The notes beneath the pieces are model-generated. The model did not search any database. It worked only from the letters and a program-made list of their open reading frames with translations, and was not told where the DNA came from. The translations under genes were made by a program, and so were the position numbers. From contig NZ_LGAA01000026.1 in assembly GCF_001294465.1 (NCBI RefSeq), positions 124,001 through 188,000 of the forward strand: a stretch of 64,000 nt of DNA. The letters run 5' to 3'. The stretch's first letter is position 1, and each line of letters opens with the position of its first letter. Shown in pieces: positions 13,870 to 21,549 of this stretch. The DNA is from Moellerella wisconsensis ATCC 35017 (GTDB lineage Bacteria > Pseudomonadota > Gammaproteobacteria > Enterobacterales > Enterobacteriaceae).

Positions 13870-14030
13870 AAACCAAAGACAGTATGTTTTGGGATTGGTG
13901 AACGCTAAGGCTGATTAGCAAGATAGGGATCGGCAATAACTCAGTAAGTCGCATGTCGCATGACGTAACACCGAAAGTAGGAGATCAGCACCTACCACCA
14001 ATCACCAAAGCAAACTGAAAGGAGAAAACT

Positions 14031-14345
14031 ATGTGTAACTTTCACGGCTATAACAACGCCAGATCACGCAGAATGGAACGCAGAAAAGCATTGCAGGAAG
14101 CGCACGCATTAACTGAAAGATTAAAAACTGCAATACATGGCGAATCAGTAGAAGAAATAAAACGCCCTACCTTATCACTAACACGCAAGCCAATTAGCCG
14201 AGTTGAAAAAGCAATTTCAGTTCGCAGCACTAAAGTTTATGACTCAGCAGATAATACCTGCTTGCCAAATTCTAGTATTTACTCAGCTAAATATCGTAAG
14301 TCAGGAACATTATTAGAGTCTGGCGAAGTGACAGCGAGAGCCTAA
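14031..14345 (+). CDS. N: Early antiterminator N
   Basis: A 104-residue protein, GGAG site 8 bases before ATG. The N-terminal arginine-rich motif (NARSRRMERRKALQEAH) parallels lambda TRRRERRAEKQAQ and would bind boxB. RPTLSLTRKPISRVEKAI at residues 46-63 matches lambda RPILSLNRKPKSRVESAL, the NusA-binding part. The C-terminus (CLPNSSIYSAKYRKSG ... TARA) instead resembles the P22 N ending (LPGVALYAAGHRKS ... TAR). N joins polymerase at nut sites with NusA/B/E/G so early genes are read through terminators. First gene after nutL. Confidence 0.92.
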   Translation: MCNFHGYNNARSRRMERRKALQEAHALTERLKTAIHGESVEEIKRPTLSLTRKPISRVEKAISVRSTKVYDSADNTCLPNSSIYSAKYRKSGTLLESGEVTARA

Positions 14346-14359
14346 ACAAGGGGTATACC

Positions 14360-14491
14360 ATGGAAAATAAAGCAGAATTACAACGCGACTATGTTGAATA
14401 CAAGAAAAGAGCTAAATCAGCGAAAAGCATGAGTGTTCGCATGATGTATATATCTATGGCTCTAACGTTAAGAGCCGAATTGAGAGCTTAA
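14360..14491 (+). CDS. Hypothetical 43-residue protein after N
   Basis: ATG at 14360 preceded by AAGGGG. A helical, basic peptide (MENKAELQRDYVEYKKRAKS, then MSVRMMYISMALTLRAELRA). It lies in the lambda interval that carries small early genes such as ral and kil, but resembles none that I know. Confidence 0.45.
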   Translation: MENKAELQRDYVEYKKRAKSAKSMSVRMMYISMALTLRAELRA

Positions 14492-14508
14492 AGCCCACGG
14501 ATGGGCTT
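14491..14508. terminator. Hairpin between convergent genes
   Basis: AAGCCCA, loop CGGA, TGGGCTT: a 7-bp perfect stem between the 43-residue gene and sieB, touching both stop codons. T runs on either side are poor, so it may be a weak bidirectional terminator or RNA-end stabiliser. Confidence 0.5.
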
Positions 14509-15061
14509 ACCTTACCTCTTCATATGCTTTACGTATTTTAGTGTTATTTACTAGGGCGTATTCTATATCTTTAAGGTAATTTCTAGTAATCCTATATCTG
14601 CAATTAGGCTCGTTAATATAGTCACCTCTAATTGGTTCGATTATTCCTTTATTAAATAATTCGATGACACCTTTTTCATTCATTGAATCAAAAGACAATT
14701 CGCTATCCAGACCTATTTCAGCAAAGATTGCAATAATCGAAGCTTCCTTGTCGGTGACATTATTAATATTGTTTTTCTTTTTTTTATTTAATCTTACTTG
14801 TGTTAACGCTCTGTTTAAGTCAATACATAACTTAATGAATAACTTAACAAAATATGAAATAAAGTAACTCACTGGAACAAAAAATAATGACGACACTATA
14901 TATGGATTGTCCCACTGAAGGAGCTTGGAGTTAATAAATTCAATATACCCAATGGGAGTAAATATTAATAACGCAAACCAAGATAACAACCAAAACATAT
15001 TGAACCTCAATGATGTGTTTTGTTTTAAATAGGCAATCACTGCCTCAATCCAATTCGGCAT
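14507..15061 (-). CDS. sieB: Superinfection exclusion protein B
   Basis: About 184 residues from the ATG at 15061-15059 (an upstream start at 15136 has no family support). Begins MPNWIEAVIAYLKQNTSL, then two membrane segments (about 22-42 and 54-75) and a soluble C-terminal domain (KEASIIAIFAEIGLDSELSF, YRITRNYLKDIEYAL). This is the SieB layout: a membrane protein that aborts infection by some other lambdoid phages. It sits between N and the recombination genes on the strand opposite to pL transcription, exactly as in lambda and P22, and would be made in the lysogen. Confidence 0.85.
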   Translation of the reverse strand: MPNWIEAVIAYLKQNTSLRFNMFWLLSWFALLIFTPIGYIEFINSKLLQWDNPYIVSSLFFVPVSYFISYFVKLFIKLCIDLNRALTQVRLNKKKKNNINNVTDKEASIIAIFAEIGLDSELSFDSMNEKGVIELFNKGIIEPIRGDYINEPNCRYRITRNYLKDIEYALVNNTKIRKAYEEVR

Positions 15062-15242
15062 GGTTGATAATCTCTTATTCTGTAGGGGTGAGTGGATTAT
15101 AGCCGATTTCTCGCTGTAGGGGTACAGGAGAACCACCTCGCCTGACGTGGTTAAAAGCAGGCACAGTTAACTAATTACAGTCCATTGCGGTGGGCTGTGG
15201 TGAGTTGATTAATAGATAGGAGATAGAGCAACTATTTCCAAA

Positions 15243-15470
15243 ATGGAAACTGTTGCCTTAGTTAATAACGGATGGAGTATGACAGATAAAAAGAATTTAC
15301 CGTGGCAACTGGAAGAATTACGCGACAAGTTCGCTATGGCTGCACTAAATGGGTGTTTATCTCATAGTGATGCGAGTAATGTCGCTTTTACTTCGGTTAA
15401 AGAGGCTTCTGATTATTATGCAAAACTTGCTTATACGTATGCAGATGCAATGTTAAAGGCTAGGGGGTGA
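15243..15470 (+). CDS. Conserved small phage protein, unknown function
   Basis: Seventy-five residues, or 63 if Met13 (15279) is the start. LRDKFAMAALNGCLSH followed by an alanine-rich helix ending YADAMLKARG is a pattern seen in many small lambdoid early proteins. First rightward gene after sieB. Confidence 0.6.
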   Translation: METVALVNNGWSMTDKKNLPWQLEELRDKFAMAALNGCLSHSDASNVAFTSVKEASDYYAKLAYTYADAMLKARG

Positions 15471-15471
15471 T

Positions 15472-15525
15472 ATGGAGTTTAAAGGCACGCCTGCACCGTG
15501 GTTTAATCACGATGGTTTTATATAA
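15472..15525 (+). pseudogene. Truncated 5' remnant of a common phage gene
   Basis: ATG at 15472, one base after the previous stop, encodes MEFKGTPAPWFNHDGFI and then stops. FKGTPAPW is the start of a common lambdoid protein that is normally around 90-120 residues and ends in an ALIAAAPDLLEAL-like segment. Only the first 17 codons are left; unrelated DNA follows. Confidence 0.55.
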
Positions 15526-15541
15526 GGACATAATGACTCGC

Positions 15542-15697
15542 TTATTGCCGAACTAACAAAGCAAACACTCCTAGCACGATAATTAAGATTACTGGTATTC
15601 CTATAGTGAACTTCAAATACTTAATAAAAGATCGAGTTATCGCTTTCTCTACTGCTTTTTGAATGACTTCTTCAAGCTGTTCAGGGGTTAAGTTCAT
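15542..15697 (-). CDS. Hypothetical 51-residue membrane protein, opposite strand
   Basis: ATG at 15697-15695. An amphipathic acidic/basic N-half (MNLTPEQLEEVIQKAVEKAI) followed by a strong membrane span (FTIGIPVILIIVLGVFALLV). It opposes pL transcription and follows the truncated gene remnant, so this segment may be an insertion. Function unknown. Confidence 0.5.
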   Translation of the reverse strand: MNLTPEQLEEVIQKAVEKAITRSFIKYLKFTIGIPVILIIVLGVFALLVRQ

Positions 15698-15817
15698 ATT
15701 AAATTATCCATATAAGCCCAATGTTAGTTTTTCAGAATAACTCATATTAACACTATTCATCAATAGTATTCATATCGCTATTAATAGTGAGGAATACGCA
15801 CATAAGGAACATAGGAA

Positions 15818-16054
15818 ATGGCAAATGATAATAACGGCTGGATTCGCTGCGATGAGCGACAGCCAGAACTTGGTGATTACTCCGTATTAGCTTATTGGGA
15901 GGGTCACGGCGGAATGGATATGGTTCATGTGGATGACTATTTCGGAGACATAACTAACGGACGAGATGAACACGGAAATCTAATGCATACGAAATGGTAT
16001 TTAAGCCAAAAAGTCACGCATTGGCAACCTATGCCAGAAGCACCAATCAAGTAA
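15818..16054 (+). CDS. DUF551 phage protein
   Basis: Seventy-eight residues with both family landmarks: NGWIRCDERQPELGDYSVLA at the start and KVTHWQPMPEAP at the end, with a central YWEGHGG. Widespread in lambdoid phages and without a known role. Related to the protein encoded at 6558-6770 but not a recent copy. Confidence 0.85.
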   Translation: MANDNNGWIRCDERQPELGDYSVLAYWEGHGGMDMVHVDDYFGDITNGRDEHGNLMHTKWYLSQKVTHWQPMPEAPIK

Positions 16055-16117
16055 CCCACCGCACCAACACCAGACCCCAAATAACTATCGCTATCGAAAG
16101 ATACGTGAGGATTAATC

Positions 16118-16306
16118 ATGCATACAAATCAGAAATATAACCGTGCAATGCGAGATGGATTCATGGTTAAGCCAAGCAAACCGCAAGCCACTCGATCATC
16201 TATAGCAAGCAAGCGTCAGACAAAAAAAGATGAGCCAAGTTGGAAGCTCTACTTTGCAACGATAGTGGTTATGACTTTTATCTTACTCCCGTCTTTTTTG
16301 AACTAG
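16118..16306 (+). CDS. Hypothetical 62-residue protein with C-terminal membrane span
   Basis: GTGAGGA precedes the ATG. A basic, polar N-terminal 45 residues (KPSKPQATRSSIASKRQTKK) lead to a C-terminal hydrophobic segment (YFATIVVMTFILLPSF). Looks like a tail-anchored protein. No family recognised. Confidence 0.5.
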   Translation: MHTNQKYNRAMRDGFMVKPSKPQATRSSIASKRQTKKDEPSWKLYFATIVVMTFILLPSFLN

Positions 16307-16315
16307 GAGCCATTT

Positions 16316-16540
16316 ATGTCCGTAACAATTAAACATGGAGGAGCCTACACCAAGGACGGTGAAATAATCATCGAATCACGCGATGTAATAGCAGTAACCG
16401 GCGACACGGACGCGCTATTTTTGGCTATGGAAAGCCCATTTGAAGAAGTAATTAGTCATGCAGCTAAGCATGGATCGCTAGCTGAGTTATTGGATATGGT
16501 GCAAACGGAAATTGCGAAGATGGCCAAGGAGGCAGCATGA
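16316..16540 (+). CDS. Hypothetical 74-residue early protein
   Basis: Begins MSVTIKHGGAYTKDGEIIIE; a beta-rich first half followed by a helical, acidic second half. Overlaps the next gene by 4 bases (ATGA). First of a chain of overlapping genes running into recT, so probably co-translated. Function unknown. Confidence 0.6.
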   Translation: MSVTIKHGGAYTKDGEIIIESRDVIAVTGDTDALFLAMESPFEEVISHAAKHGSLAELLDMVQTEIAKMAKEAA

Positions 16541-16743
16541 GAATTTCAGAGTATGAAAATTTCGTCAATATTCCAGACCGTGAGCACCTAGCAAATCAGG
16601 ATGATGAGCTAACTAATGAAATGGCTCAGCGGTTTTATGATGCCCTTCCCTCATCGGTCATAAGGAAAATGACCACTCAAGAATCAGATGAAGCATGGAA
16701 CGCTTTTTTTGAGGCTGCAAAAAGCGAAAGGAGGCTATTGTGA
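16537..16743 (+). CDS. Hypothetical 68-residue early protein
   Basis: Begins MRISEYENFVNIPDREHLAN; acidic and helical, with DEAWNAFFEAAKSERR near the end. Overlaps both neighbours by 4 bases (ATGA upstream, GTGA downstream into recT). Function unknown. Confidence 0.6.
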   Translation: MRISEYENFVNIPDREHLANQDDELTNEMAQRFYDALPSSVIRKMTTQESDEAWNAFFEAAKSERRLL

Positions 16744-17666
16744 GCACAGCAGTTCAAAAGGTATATGAAATTATTAACCCGCTTAAAACGGAGTTTGAGC
16801 AGGTATGCAGCGAGCCAAGCATAGCATTTAAAAGGGAGTCTGAATTTGCTATGCAGATATTTGCTAATAATGACTTTCTGGCAAATGTCGCTGTGAATAA
16901 CGTTGTTTCAGTTCGAAGTGCTGTAATGAATATTGCGGCAATTGGCATTAGCTTAAACCCAGCGCAAAAACTAGCTTACTTAGTTCCTCGTGATAAGAAA
17001 GTATGCCTAGATATTAGCTACATGGGATTAATGCATATAGCCCAGCAGTCAGGCGCTATCAAGTGGTGCCAATCAAGTATTGTACGCCAGAATGATAACT
17101 TTCAGCTCACCTCAATAGATACCGCACCTCGCCATGAATACAACGCCTTTGCTACACAAGAGCAAAGAGGCGAAATAGTCGGCGCTTACACGGTAGTCAA
17201 AACAGAAGATGGCGACTACTTAACTCACACAATGGCTATTGCAGATATCTATGCAATCCGTGATAGGTCATCAGCTTGGAAAGCTTGGATATCCAAAAAG
17301 GCAAAATGCCCTTGGGTTACAGATGAAGAGCAAATGATACTGAAAACTGTTGTTAAGCAAGCTGCTAAATACTGGCCTCGCAGAGAACGACTAGACCAAG
17401 CCATTGACTACGTTAACACCGAAGCTGGTGAAGGCATCGACTTTAAAAATGAACGGTCACAGCCTCGTGATGTTACTCCCGCTAGTGAACAGCAAATGAA
17501 TGAAATCACAGCGCTCATGATCAAGGTAGATGGCGAATGGAGTGATGCATTTATGGAATTCATTAGCAAAAAATTCAAGCGCACAATATCACACCCTACT
17601 GAGATAACAGCATTTGAGGCAAATGTGATCATTGACATGCTAAGGAAAAAGGCAACAGGAAAATGA
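16740..17666 (+). CDS. recT: RecT-family single-strand annealing protein
   Basis: A 308-residue annealing protein, GTG start overlapping the upstream TGA. The RecT core is clear: [44 protein letters not shown], then [16 protein letters not shown] and the conserved SSAWKAW ... [16 protein letters not shown]. RecT coats resected DNA and pairs complementary strands, giving phage recombination with the exonuclease encoded next. The C-terminal ~70 residues are the variable tail. Overlaps the exonuclease gene by 4 bases (ATGA). Confidence 0.95.
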   Translation: MSTAVQKVYEIINPLKTEFEQVCSEPSIAFKRESEFAMQIFANNDFLANVAVNNVVSVRSAVMNIAAIGISLNPAQKLAYLVPRDKKVCLDISYMGLMHIAQQSGAIKWCQSSIVRQNDNFQLTSIDTAPRHEYNAFATQEQRGEIVGAYTVVKTEDGDYLTHTMAIADIYAIRDRSSAWKAWISKKAKCPWVTDEEQMILKTVVKQAAKYWPRRERLDQAIDYVNTEAGEGIDFKNERSQPRDVTPASEQQMNEITALMIKVDGEWSDAFMEFISKKFKRTISHPTEITAFEANVIIDMLRKKATGK

Positions 17667-18358
17667 TTAGCAATGACATCATTCTAAGCAAAACAGGTAT
17701 CGATTTAACCAAAGTAGAGCAAGGAAGCGAAGAGTGGTTGTCAATCAGGTTAGGAGTTGTAACCGCCTCAGAGGCATGGAAAGTTATCTCTAAACCAAGG
17801 TCCGGCAATAAATGGCCAGACACAAAGAAAACATATTTAAACACCCTTATTGGTGAAGTCTGCACGGGAGTTTACAAGGAAGTATCAGCGAGGACGCTGG
17901 AATGGGGTAAAAACTACGAATTAGAAGCAAGGATGACATTCGAGTTTTACACCGGGTTAACGGCAAAGGAAGTGCCAATAATATTCAAAGATGAGCAACT
18001 ACGGATAGCTTGCTCACCGGACGGAATTTGTAGTGATGGCTCAGGATTAGAGCTTAAATGCCCAAATAACACGGACGTATTTATAGACTTAGCATTGAAT
18101 GGAATCGATGCAATGAAAAGGGAATATGTGGCTCAAGTTCAATATTCCATGTGGGTTACAGGTAAGGATATCTGGCACTTTGCAAACTATGACCCTCGGA
18201 TGCCAGCAGGGAAAGAAATCGCATATTTCCCTGTCGTTCGTGACGAAAAAATGATGAAAGAATTCGACGAATTCGTACCCGAGTTCATTGAAGTAATGGA
18301 TCAGGGTTTAAATAAATTAGGTGTTCAATTTGGCAATCAGTGGGGTAAGCCGTGCTAA
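17663..18358 (+). CDS. YqaJ/lambda-type alkaline exonuclease
   Basis: A 231-residue nuclease. [20 protein letters not shown] matches the N-terminal family motif (xxWlxxRxGxxTAS). The restriction-fold catalytic residues are seen as Glu in [17 protein letters not shown], Asp in IACSPDGI and Glu-x-Lys in LELKCPNN, plus the downstream [13 protein letters not shown] segment. It resects 5' ends to give 3' single strands for RecT. Translationally coupled to recT on one side and to ssb on the other (overlap 7 bases). Confidence 0.95.
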   Translation: MISNDIILSKTGIDLTKVEQGSEEWLSIRLGVVTASEAWKVISKPRSGNKWPDTKKTYLNTLIGEVCTGVYKEVSARTLEWGKNYELEARMTFEFYTGLTAKEVPIIFKDEQLRIACSPDGICSDGSGLELKCPNNTDVFIDLALNGIDAMKREYVAQVQYSMWVTGKDIWHFANYDPRMPAGKEIAYFPVVRDEKMMKEFDEFVPEFIEVMDQGLNKLGVQFGNQWGKPC

Positions 18359-18852
18359 ACGAAGTAAATATTATTGGTCATCTTGGTAATGACCCTGAAA
18401 TTCGATACCAACCTAGCGGTGACGCTATCGCAACTATGTCTATCGGATGCTCTGAACGATGGAGAGATAAAAAGTCTGGTGAGCAAAAAGAAAAAACTGA
18501 ATGGATACGTGTTGTTGTGTTTGGAAAGTTAGCTGAAAACGTTGGTGAGTATCTTAAAAAAGGTTCACTAGTTTTTGTAAAGGGAAAATTCAGGACTAGA
18601 AAATGGCAAGACCAATCAGGCCAAGATAAATATTCGACTGAGGTCACTGTGGGCATGGACGGCATCGTGAAGTTTCTAGACAAGAAACCACAGTCACAAT
18701 CAACACAGCAACAAGGTGGATGGGGGCAACTTCAACAGTCACAGCAAAGGCAACCAGCTCAGCACAACGAACCACCGATGGACTTCTCAGATGATATCCC
18801 ATTCGCGCCTATCGGCCTCCCCTACCCACGCCACGCTATTTATGTGATTTAA
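18352..18852 (+). CDS. ssb: Single-stranded DNA-binding protein
   Basis: A 166-residue SSB, GTG start. The OB fold spans residues 1-110 ([41 protein letters not shown]). A glutamine-rich linker follows, then the acidic tip DFSDDIPF. Unlike host SSB, the protein does not end there: another 15 residues ([15 protein letters not shown]) follow, which should hide or change the C-terminal interaction peptide. A comparable extension is known to me in other phage SSBs. Completes a recT-exonuclease-ssb module. Confidence 0.95.
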   Translation: MLNEVNIIGHLGNDPEIRYQPSGDAIATMSIGCSERWRDKKSGEQKEKTEWIRVVVFGKLAENVGEYLKKGSLVFVKGKFRTRKWQDQSGQDKYSTEVTVGMDGIVKFLDKKPQSQSTQQQGGWGQLQQSQQRQPAQHNEPPMDFSDDIPFAPIGLPYPRHAIYVI

Positions 18853-18867
18853 CCAAAGGATATAGCC

Positions 18868-19146
18868 ATGAGTATTGATTACGAGCCAAAGTTAATTGTT
18901 GGCACTGATATGGAAAAAGTAACTATTGATGAAGAGGCAATCGACGAATTACTGAATGACGATTACACACAACACGGATCATATTTCAGTGGTCGATTTA
19001 GTTTTATTGGCAAAGAGGTGAGCGTAGAGGAAATTAATGACCCTAATTTCATGCTGAAATACCTATCCCTCAAACACGAAGTAGCAAAAGAGTTAGGCGT
19101 TACACCTGATGATATCACGCTAAGGAATGGCGTGTTAATCATGTAA
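18868..19146 (+). CDS. Hypothetical 92-residue early protein
   Basis: AAAGGA ribosome site before the ATG. Acidic (DEEAIDELLNDDYTQHGSYF) with a helical C-terminus (MLKYLSLKHEVAKELGVT). No family recognised. Co-directional and closely spaced after ssb. Confidence 0.55.
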   Translation: MSIDYEPKLIVGTDMEKVTIDEEAIDELLNDDYTQHGSYFSGRFSFIGKEVSVEEINDPNFMLKYLSLKHEVAKELGVTPDDITLRNGVLIM

Positions 19147-19190
19147 TTCAACCCACGGACTCAGTGCAAGGATGCAAACAGGAGATAGAT

Positions 19191-19484
19191 ATGACAAGAA
19201 AAATGAAATTAGCTGCATACGATGAATTCGGCAATGAAGTGAATGGTGTTTCGTTAAGCGTTACCGAGAGTCAGTGGAACGCTATGAGTAGAGATGAGCA
19301 AGTAGAAATAGAGAAAAACACTCTGGCTATGTTATTCGAAGTTCGTGTTTCTCCATTCTTGGATTCAAATAAAATTAACGAATACAAGATGAAAGATATG
19401 ATTTTTGATTATTGCAAAGGCGAAGGCGTTGAACTTAATGAAGGCATTAGACAAATCATTGATTTATTAAAAGCACAAATATAG
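19191..19484 (+). CDS. Hypothetical 97-residue early protein
   Basis: ATG at 19191 follows GGAGATAGAT; an upstream GTG at 19164 is in frame but has no such site. Begins MTRKMKLAAYDEFGNEVNGV and contains LSVTESQWNAMSRDEQVEIE. The TESxWxxLSxDE pattern is shared with the next gene, suggesting related proteins. Function unknown. Confidence 0.55.
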   Translation: MTRKMKLAAYDEFGNEVNGVSLSVTESQWNAMSRDEQVEIEKNTLAMLFEVRVSPFLDSNKINEYKMKDMIFDYCKGEGVELNEGIRQIIDLLKAQI

Positions 19485-19532
19485 CTGGACAGCTTAATTT
19501 AACTCGCAGGGATGCAATGAAGAGGAATGAAT

Positions 19533-19706
19533 ATGGATAAGCAGATGCTGCTATATGCAAGAACGAACAATCAAGGCTCTACATGTAGCACTGATATTGG
19601 TTACACAGAATCAGAATGGGAAAAATTATCTGAAGATGAAAGGGCAGAGATTATAGCTGAAATCACGGGTGATGTTGTTGATATGTGGGTACAGCCTGAG
19701 GAATGA
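19533..19706 (+). CDS. Hypothetical 57-residue early protein
   Basis: ATG at 19533, AGAGGA upstream. Begins MDKQMLLYARTNNQGSTCST, then YTESEWEKLSEDERAEIIAE, which parallels the TESQWNAMSRDEQVEIE segment of the gene before, so the two look like diverged relatives. Overlaps the next gene by 4 bases (ATGA). Function unknown. Confidence 0.6.
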   Translation: MDKQMLLYARTNNQGSTCSTDIGYTESEWEKLSEDERAEIIAEITGDVVDMWVQPEE

Positions 19707-19996
19707 ACATGAAAGTCTATCTCGATGATGAACGCCAAACACCAAAAGGATTTGTGCGTGTTTACTGGCCTGATGAAGCAATTAAATTACTGGAAACTGG
19801 CGAGGTTGAATTAATTAGCCTAGACCATGATTTAGGTGATGACGAACGCGGTACAGGCTATGACGTTTTATTGTGGATAGAAGAACAGGTTTACTTAAAC
19901 GGATTTAAACCGCCTGAAATTATTGTTCATTCATCTAATTCATCAGCACGTCATAAAATGGAATTAGCAATTGCAAATATTAAAAAGGTGGAGTGA
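19703..19996 (+). CDS. Receiver-like protein of the cyclic-phosphate-processing (cREC) type
   Basis: A 97-residue protein with the family pattern LDDERQTPKGFVRVYWPDEA, then ISLDHDLGDDERGTGYDVL, WIEEQV, GFKPPEIIVHSSN and a final helix. This resembles a stand-alone response-regulator receiver fold with conserved DDER and DHDLGD acidic motifs, named for a predicted link to cyclic-phosphate RNA ends. The biochemical role is not established. ATGA overlap with the gene before and a 4-base overlap with the ASCH-like gene after. Confidence 0.75.
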   Translation: MNMKVYLDDERQTPKGFVRVYWPDEAIKLLETGEVELISLDHDLGDDERGTGYDVLLWIEEQVYLNGFKPPEIIVHSSNSSARHKMELAIANIKKVE

Positions 19997-20451
19997 TGAA
20001 AGACAGAATCAAGTTTAACGACGCAATGTTAGCGGCTGTCATGGATGGCAGAAAAACGCAGACTCGCAGACCGATTGAGCCACAACCAAAAGTAACCGAG
20101 GAAGAGTTACGCAAGTTAGGTGCATGGCAGGAAGGTTACACACTATCAGAGCAAGTATGTTCTGCATGGCGGCATGGGTTTGTTGATGTTGATTGCCCGT
20201 ATGGTGAAATTGGCGACATCATCAACGTTGCAGACAAGGACGGTAATATCAAAGGGAAAATAGAAATTACTGATGTTTGGTTGCAGCAAGTAAATGATAT
20301 CAGTGAAAGCGATGCTAAAGCCGAAGGGTTCGATGGGAAATTGAATTCATGCACATCTGACTTCGCCGCTGTATGGATTGGCGTATACGGAATTGATAGC
20401 TGGATGAATAACGATTGGGTATGGGTGATTGAGTTCAAAAAGGCGAGTTAA
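19993..20451 (+). CDS. ASCH-domain-like phage protein
   Basis: A 152-residue protein, GTG at 19993 or ATG at 19996. Residues 8-27 (FNDAMLAAVMDGRKTQTRRP) match the phage ASCH-like pattern (F..pMv.aIldGrKTqTRR), and the C-terminal half has GDIINVADK, ITDVWLQQVNDISESDAKAEG and WVWVIEFKK, as in ASCH beta-barrels. ASCH domains are thought to bind RNA. Overlap with the receiver-like gene suggests they act together. Confidence 0.7.
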   Translation: MMKDRIKFNDAMLAAVMDGRKTQTRRPIEPQPKVTEEELRKLGAWQEGYTLSEQVCSAWRHGFVDVDCPYGEIGDIINVADKDGNIKGKIEITDVWLQQVNDISESDAKAEGFDGKLNSCTSDFAAVWIGVYGIDSWMNNDWVWVIEFKKAS

Positions 20452-20464
20452 GGAGGCATTTTGA

Positions 20465-20496
20465 CAGTGGATTAGTCACATGGATGTGAGTATGAT
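20465..20496 (+). promoter_or_regulatory. Palindrome at possible promoter of the membrane moron
   Basis: TCACATGGATGTGA at 20476-20489 is a perfect inverted repeat between a TTGACA (20461) and a TATGAT (20491). The TTGACA-to-TATGAT spacing (24) is too long for a normal promoter, so the palindrome may be an operator with the -35 elsewhere. Confidence 0.3.
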
Positions 20497-20528
20497 TCCT
20501 GCTTTAATTTATGTTAAGGACAATAAAA

Positions 20529-21107
20529 ATGAGTGAAATATCACACTTAGCTACAGATAAAGATATTGTGACAATGGGAACGGCAATTATAAGTGTAGTT
20601 TGTTTGGTAATTGGTGGTGCTATTGGATTTTTTACCAAGTATTTTTATGAGAATAAAAAAATCAATGAAAGTAAAAAAGCACTACGCCAGCAAATGATAA
20701 CAAATAATATTGCGCCAATGAGGCAGGCTTGGATTAATGATTTGAGAAAAACATCATCAGAAATAATTGGACACCTACAGTTCATCATACAAATAAAATC
20801 ATTAATAAAATCTCGCGATACCAATGCTAAACTTTTTTATATAGAGCATAGATCTAAATACTATGAACTATTATGTCAGATAAATTACCTAGAGTTGCTT
20901 TTACCTGCCAATAAAGATGGAAGTCAACCTATAGAATCATCAAATGTAAAGACAAAACTAGAAAATATTTTAAATCATTTAAATAAAAAAACCACAGACA
21001 ACAACTTAAAAAAAACAAGAAATGAAATAGAGCAACTTTCTATTGAAATAAAAGTTATTTTAAAAAAAGAATGGGAAGTAACCAAATCTCTCAATGAAAT
21101 GAAATAA
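20529..21107 (+). CDS. Membrane-anchored coiled-coil protein, probable moron
   Basis: About 192 residues from the ATG at 20529 (AAGGA 9 bases before; an ATG at 20511 also fits the frame). One membrane span near residues 17-38 (IVTMGTAIISVVCLVIGGAIGFF is longer than needed) is followed by a cytoplasmic helical domain with the NIAPMRQAWINDLRKTSSEI motif and a lysine/asparagine-rich C-terminal coiled coil. Very AT-rich. It has a wide gap before it and its own strong terminator, unlike its tightly packed neighbours. Function unknown; superinfection or host-conversion function is inference only. Confidence 0.6.
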   Translation: MSEISHLATDKDIVTMGTAIISVVCLVIGGAIGFFTKYFYENKKINESKKALRQQMITNNIAPMRQAWINDLRKTSSEIIGHLQFIIQIKSLIKSRDTNAKLFYIEHRSKYYELLCQINYLELLLPANKDGSQPIESSNVKTKLENILNHLNKKTTDNNLKKTRNEIEQLSIEIKVILKKEWEVTKSLNEMK

Positions 21108-21112
21108 TCATC

Positions 21113-21136
21113 ACCCTGCACTAGCAGGGTTTTTTA
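21113..21136 (+). terminator. Rho-independent terminator
   Basis: ACCCTGC, loop ACTA, GCAGGGT: perfect 7-bp stem followed by TTTTTT. Ends the membrane coiled-coil gene. Confidence 0.9.
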
Positions 21137-21161
21137 TACCTAAAATTCAGAGCAACAATTC

Positions 21162-21323
21162 ATGCAAATAATCGGATATGTATTACTCATGCTAATACAG
21201 GGTTCTGCTGTGCCTGTTACAGAGCAAATATACACACAGCAAGAATGCGAGAGCCGTGCTATGCAAATAATGCAGGTGCGGGATGTTGAAATTAAGTGCG
21301 GAGAGGTGTGGAATGAAAATTAA
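21162..21323 (+). CDS. DUF1482-like small exported or membrane protein
   Basis: ATG at 21162. Fifty-three residues: a hydrophobic leader (MQIIGYVLLMLIQGSAVPVT), then QIYTQQECESRAMQ and a second cysteine (EIKCGEVW). The pattern of leader plus sTxxECxxA and a final cysteine fits DUF1482 phage proteins; function unknown. Overlaps the next gene by 11 bases. Confidence 0.55.
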   Translation: MQIIGYVLLMLIQGSAVPVTEQIYTQQECESRAMQIMQVRDVEIKCGEVWNEN

Positions 21324-21549
21324 ATTATTAAATGATGGTGGTTATAGTGGTCATGAAGGATTTACCTTCACTAAAAAATTTCCTATTACTGCTAATCTCA
21401 TGAGAATAGATGGAGGAATAAGTGATGGTCTAGCATACGTATCTGGCGAGGAGATGATTAACATTGGATGTGTGTGTGACCGTAAAGAAGTTTTTAATTC
21501 GCCATTTTCTTTTTATATAGGTTACGAATGCGAGGTTATCAATGAATAA
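21313..21549 (+). CDS. Hypothetical 78-residue early protein
   Basis: ATG at 21313 follows GGAGAGG. Begins MKIKLLNDGGYSGHEGFTFT and is beta-rich with several glycines; a CVCDRKE segment lies near residue 55. Overlaps the following NinX-like gene by 8 bases. No family recognised. Confidence 0.55.
   Translation: MKIKLLNDGGYSGHEGFTFTKKFPITANLMRIDGGISDGLAYVSGEEMINIGCVCDRKEVFNSPFSFYIGYECEVINE

Noticed and set aside
13971..14000. Terminator before N (GTAGG ... CCTAC)
   Set aside because: Short stem, 9-base loop and no T run; more likely part of the N leader structure.
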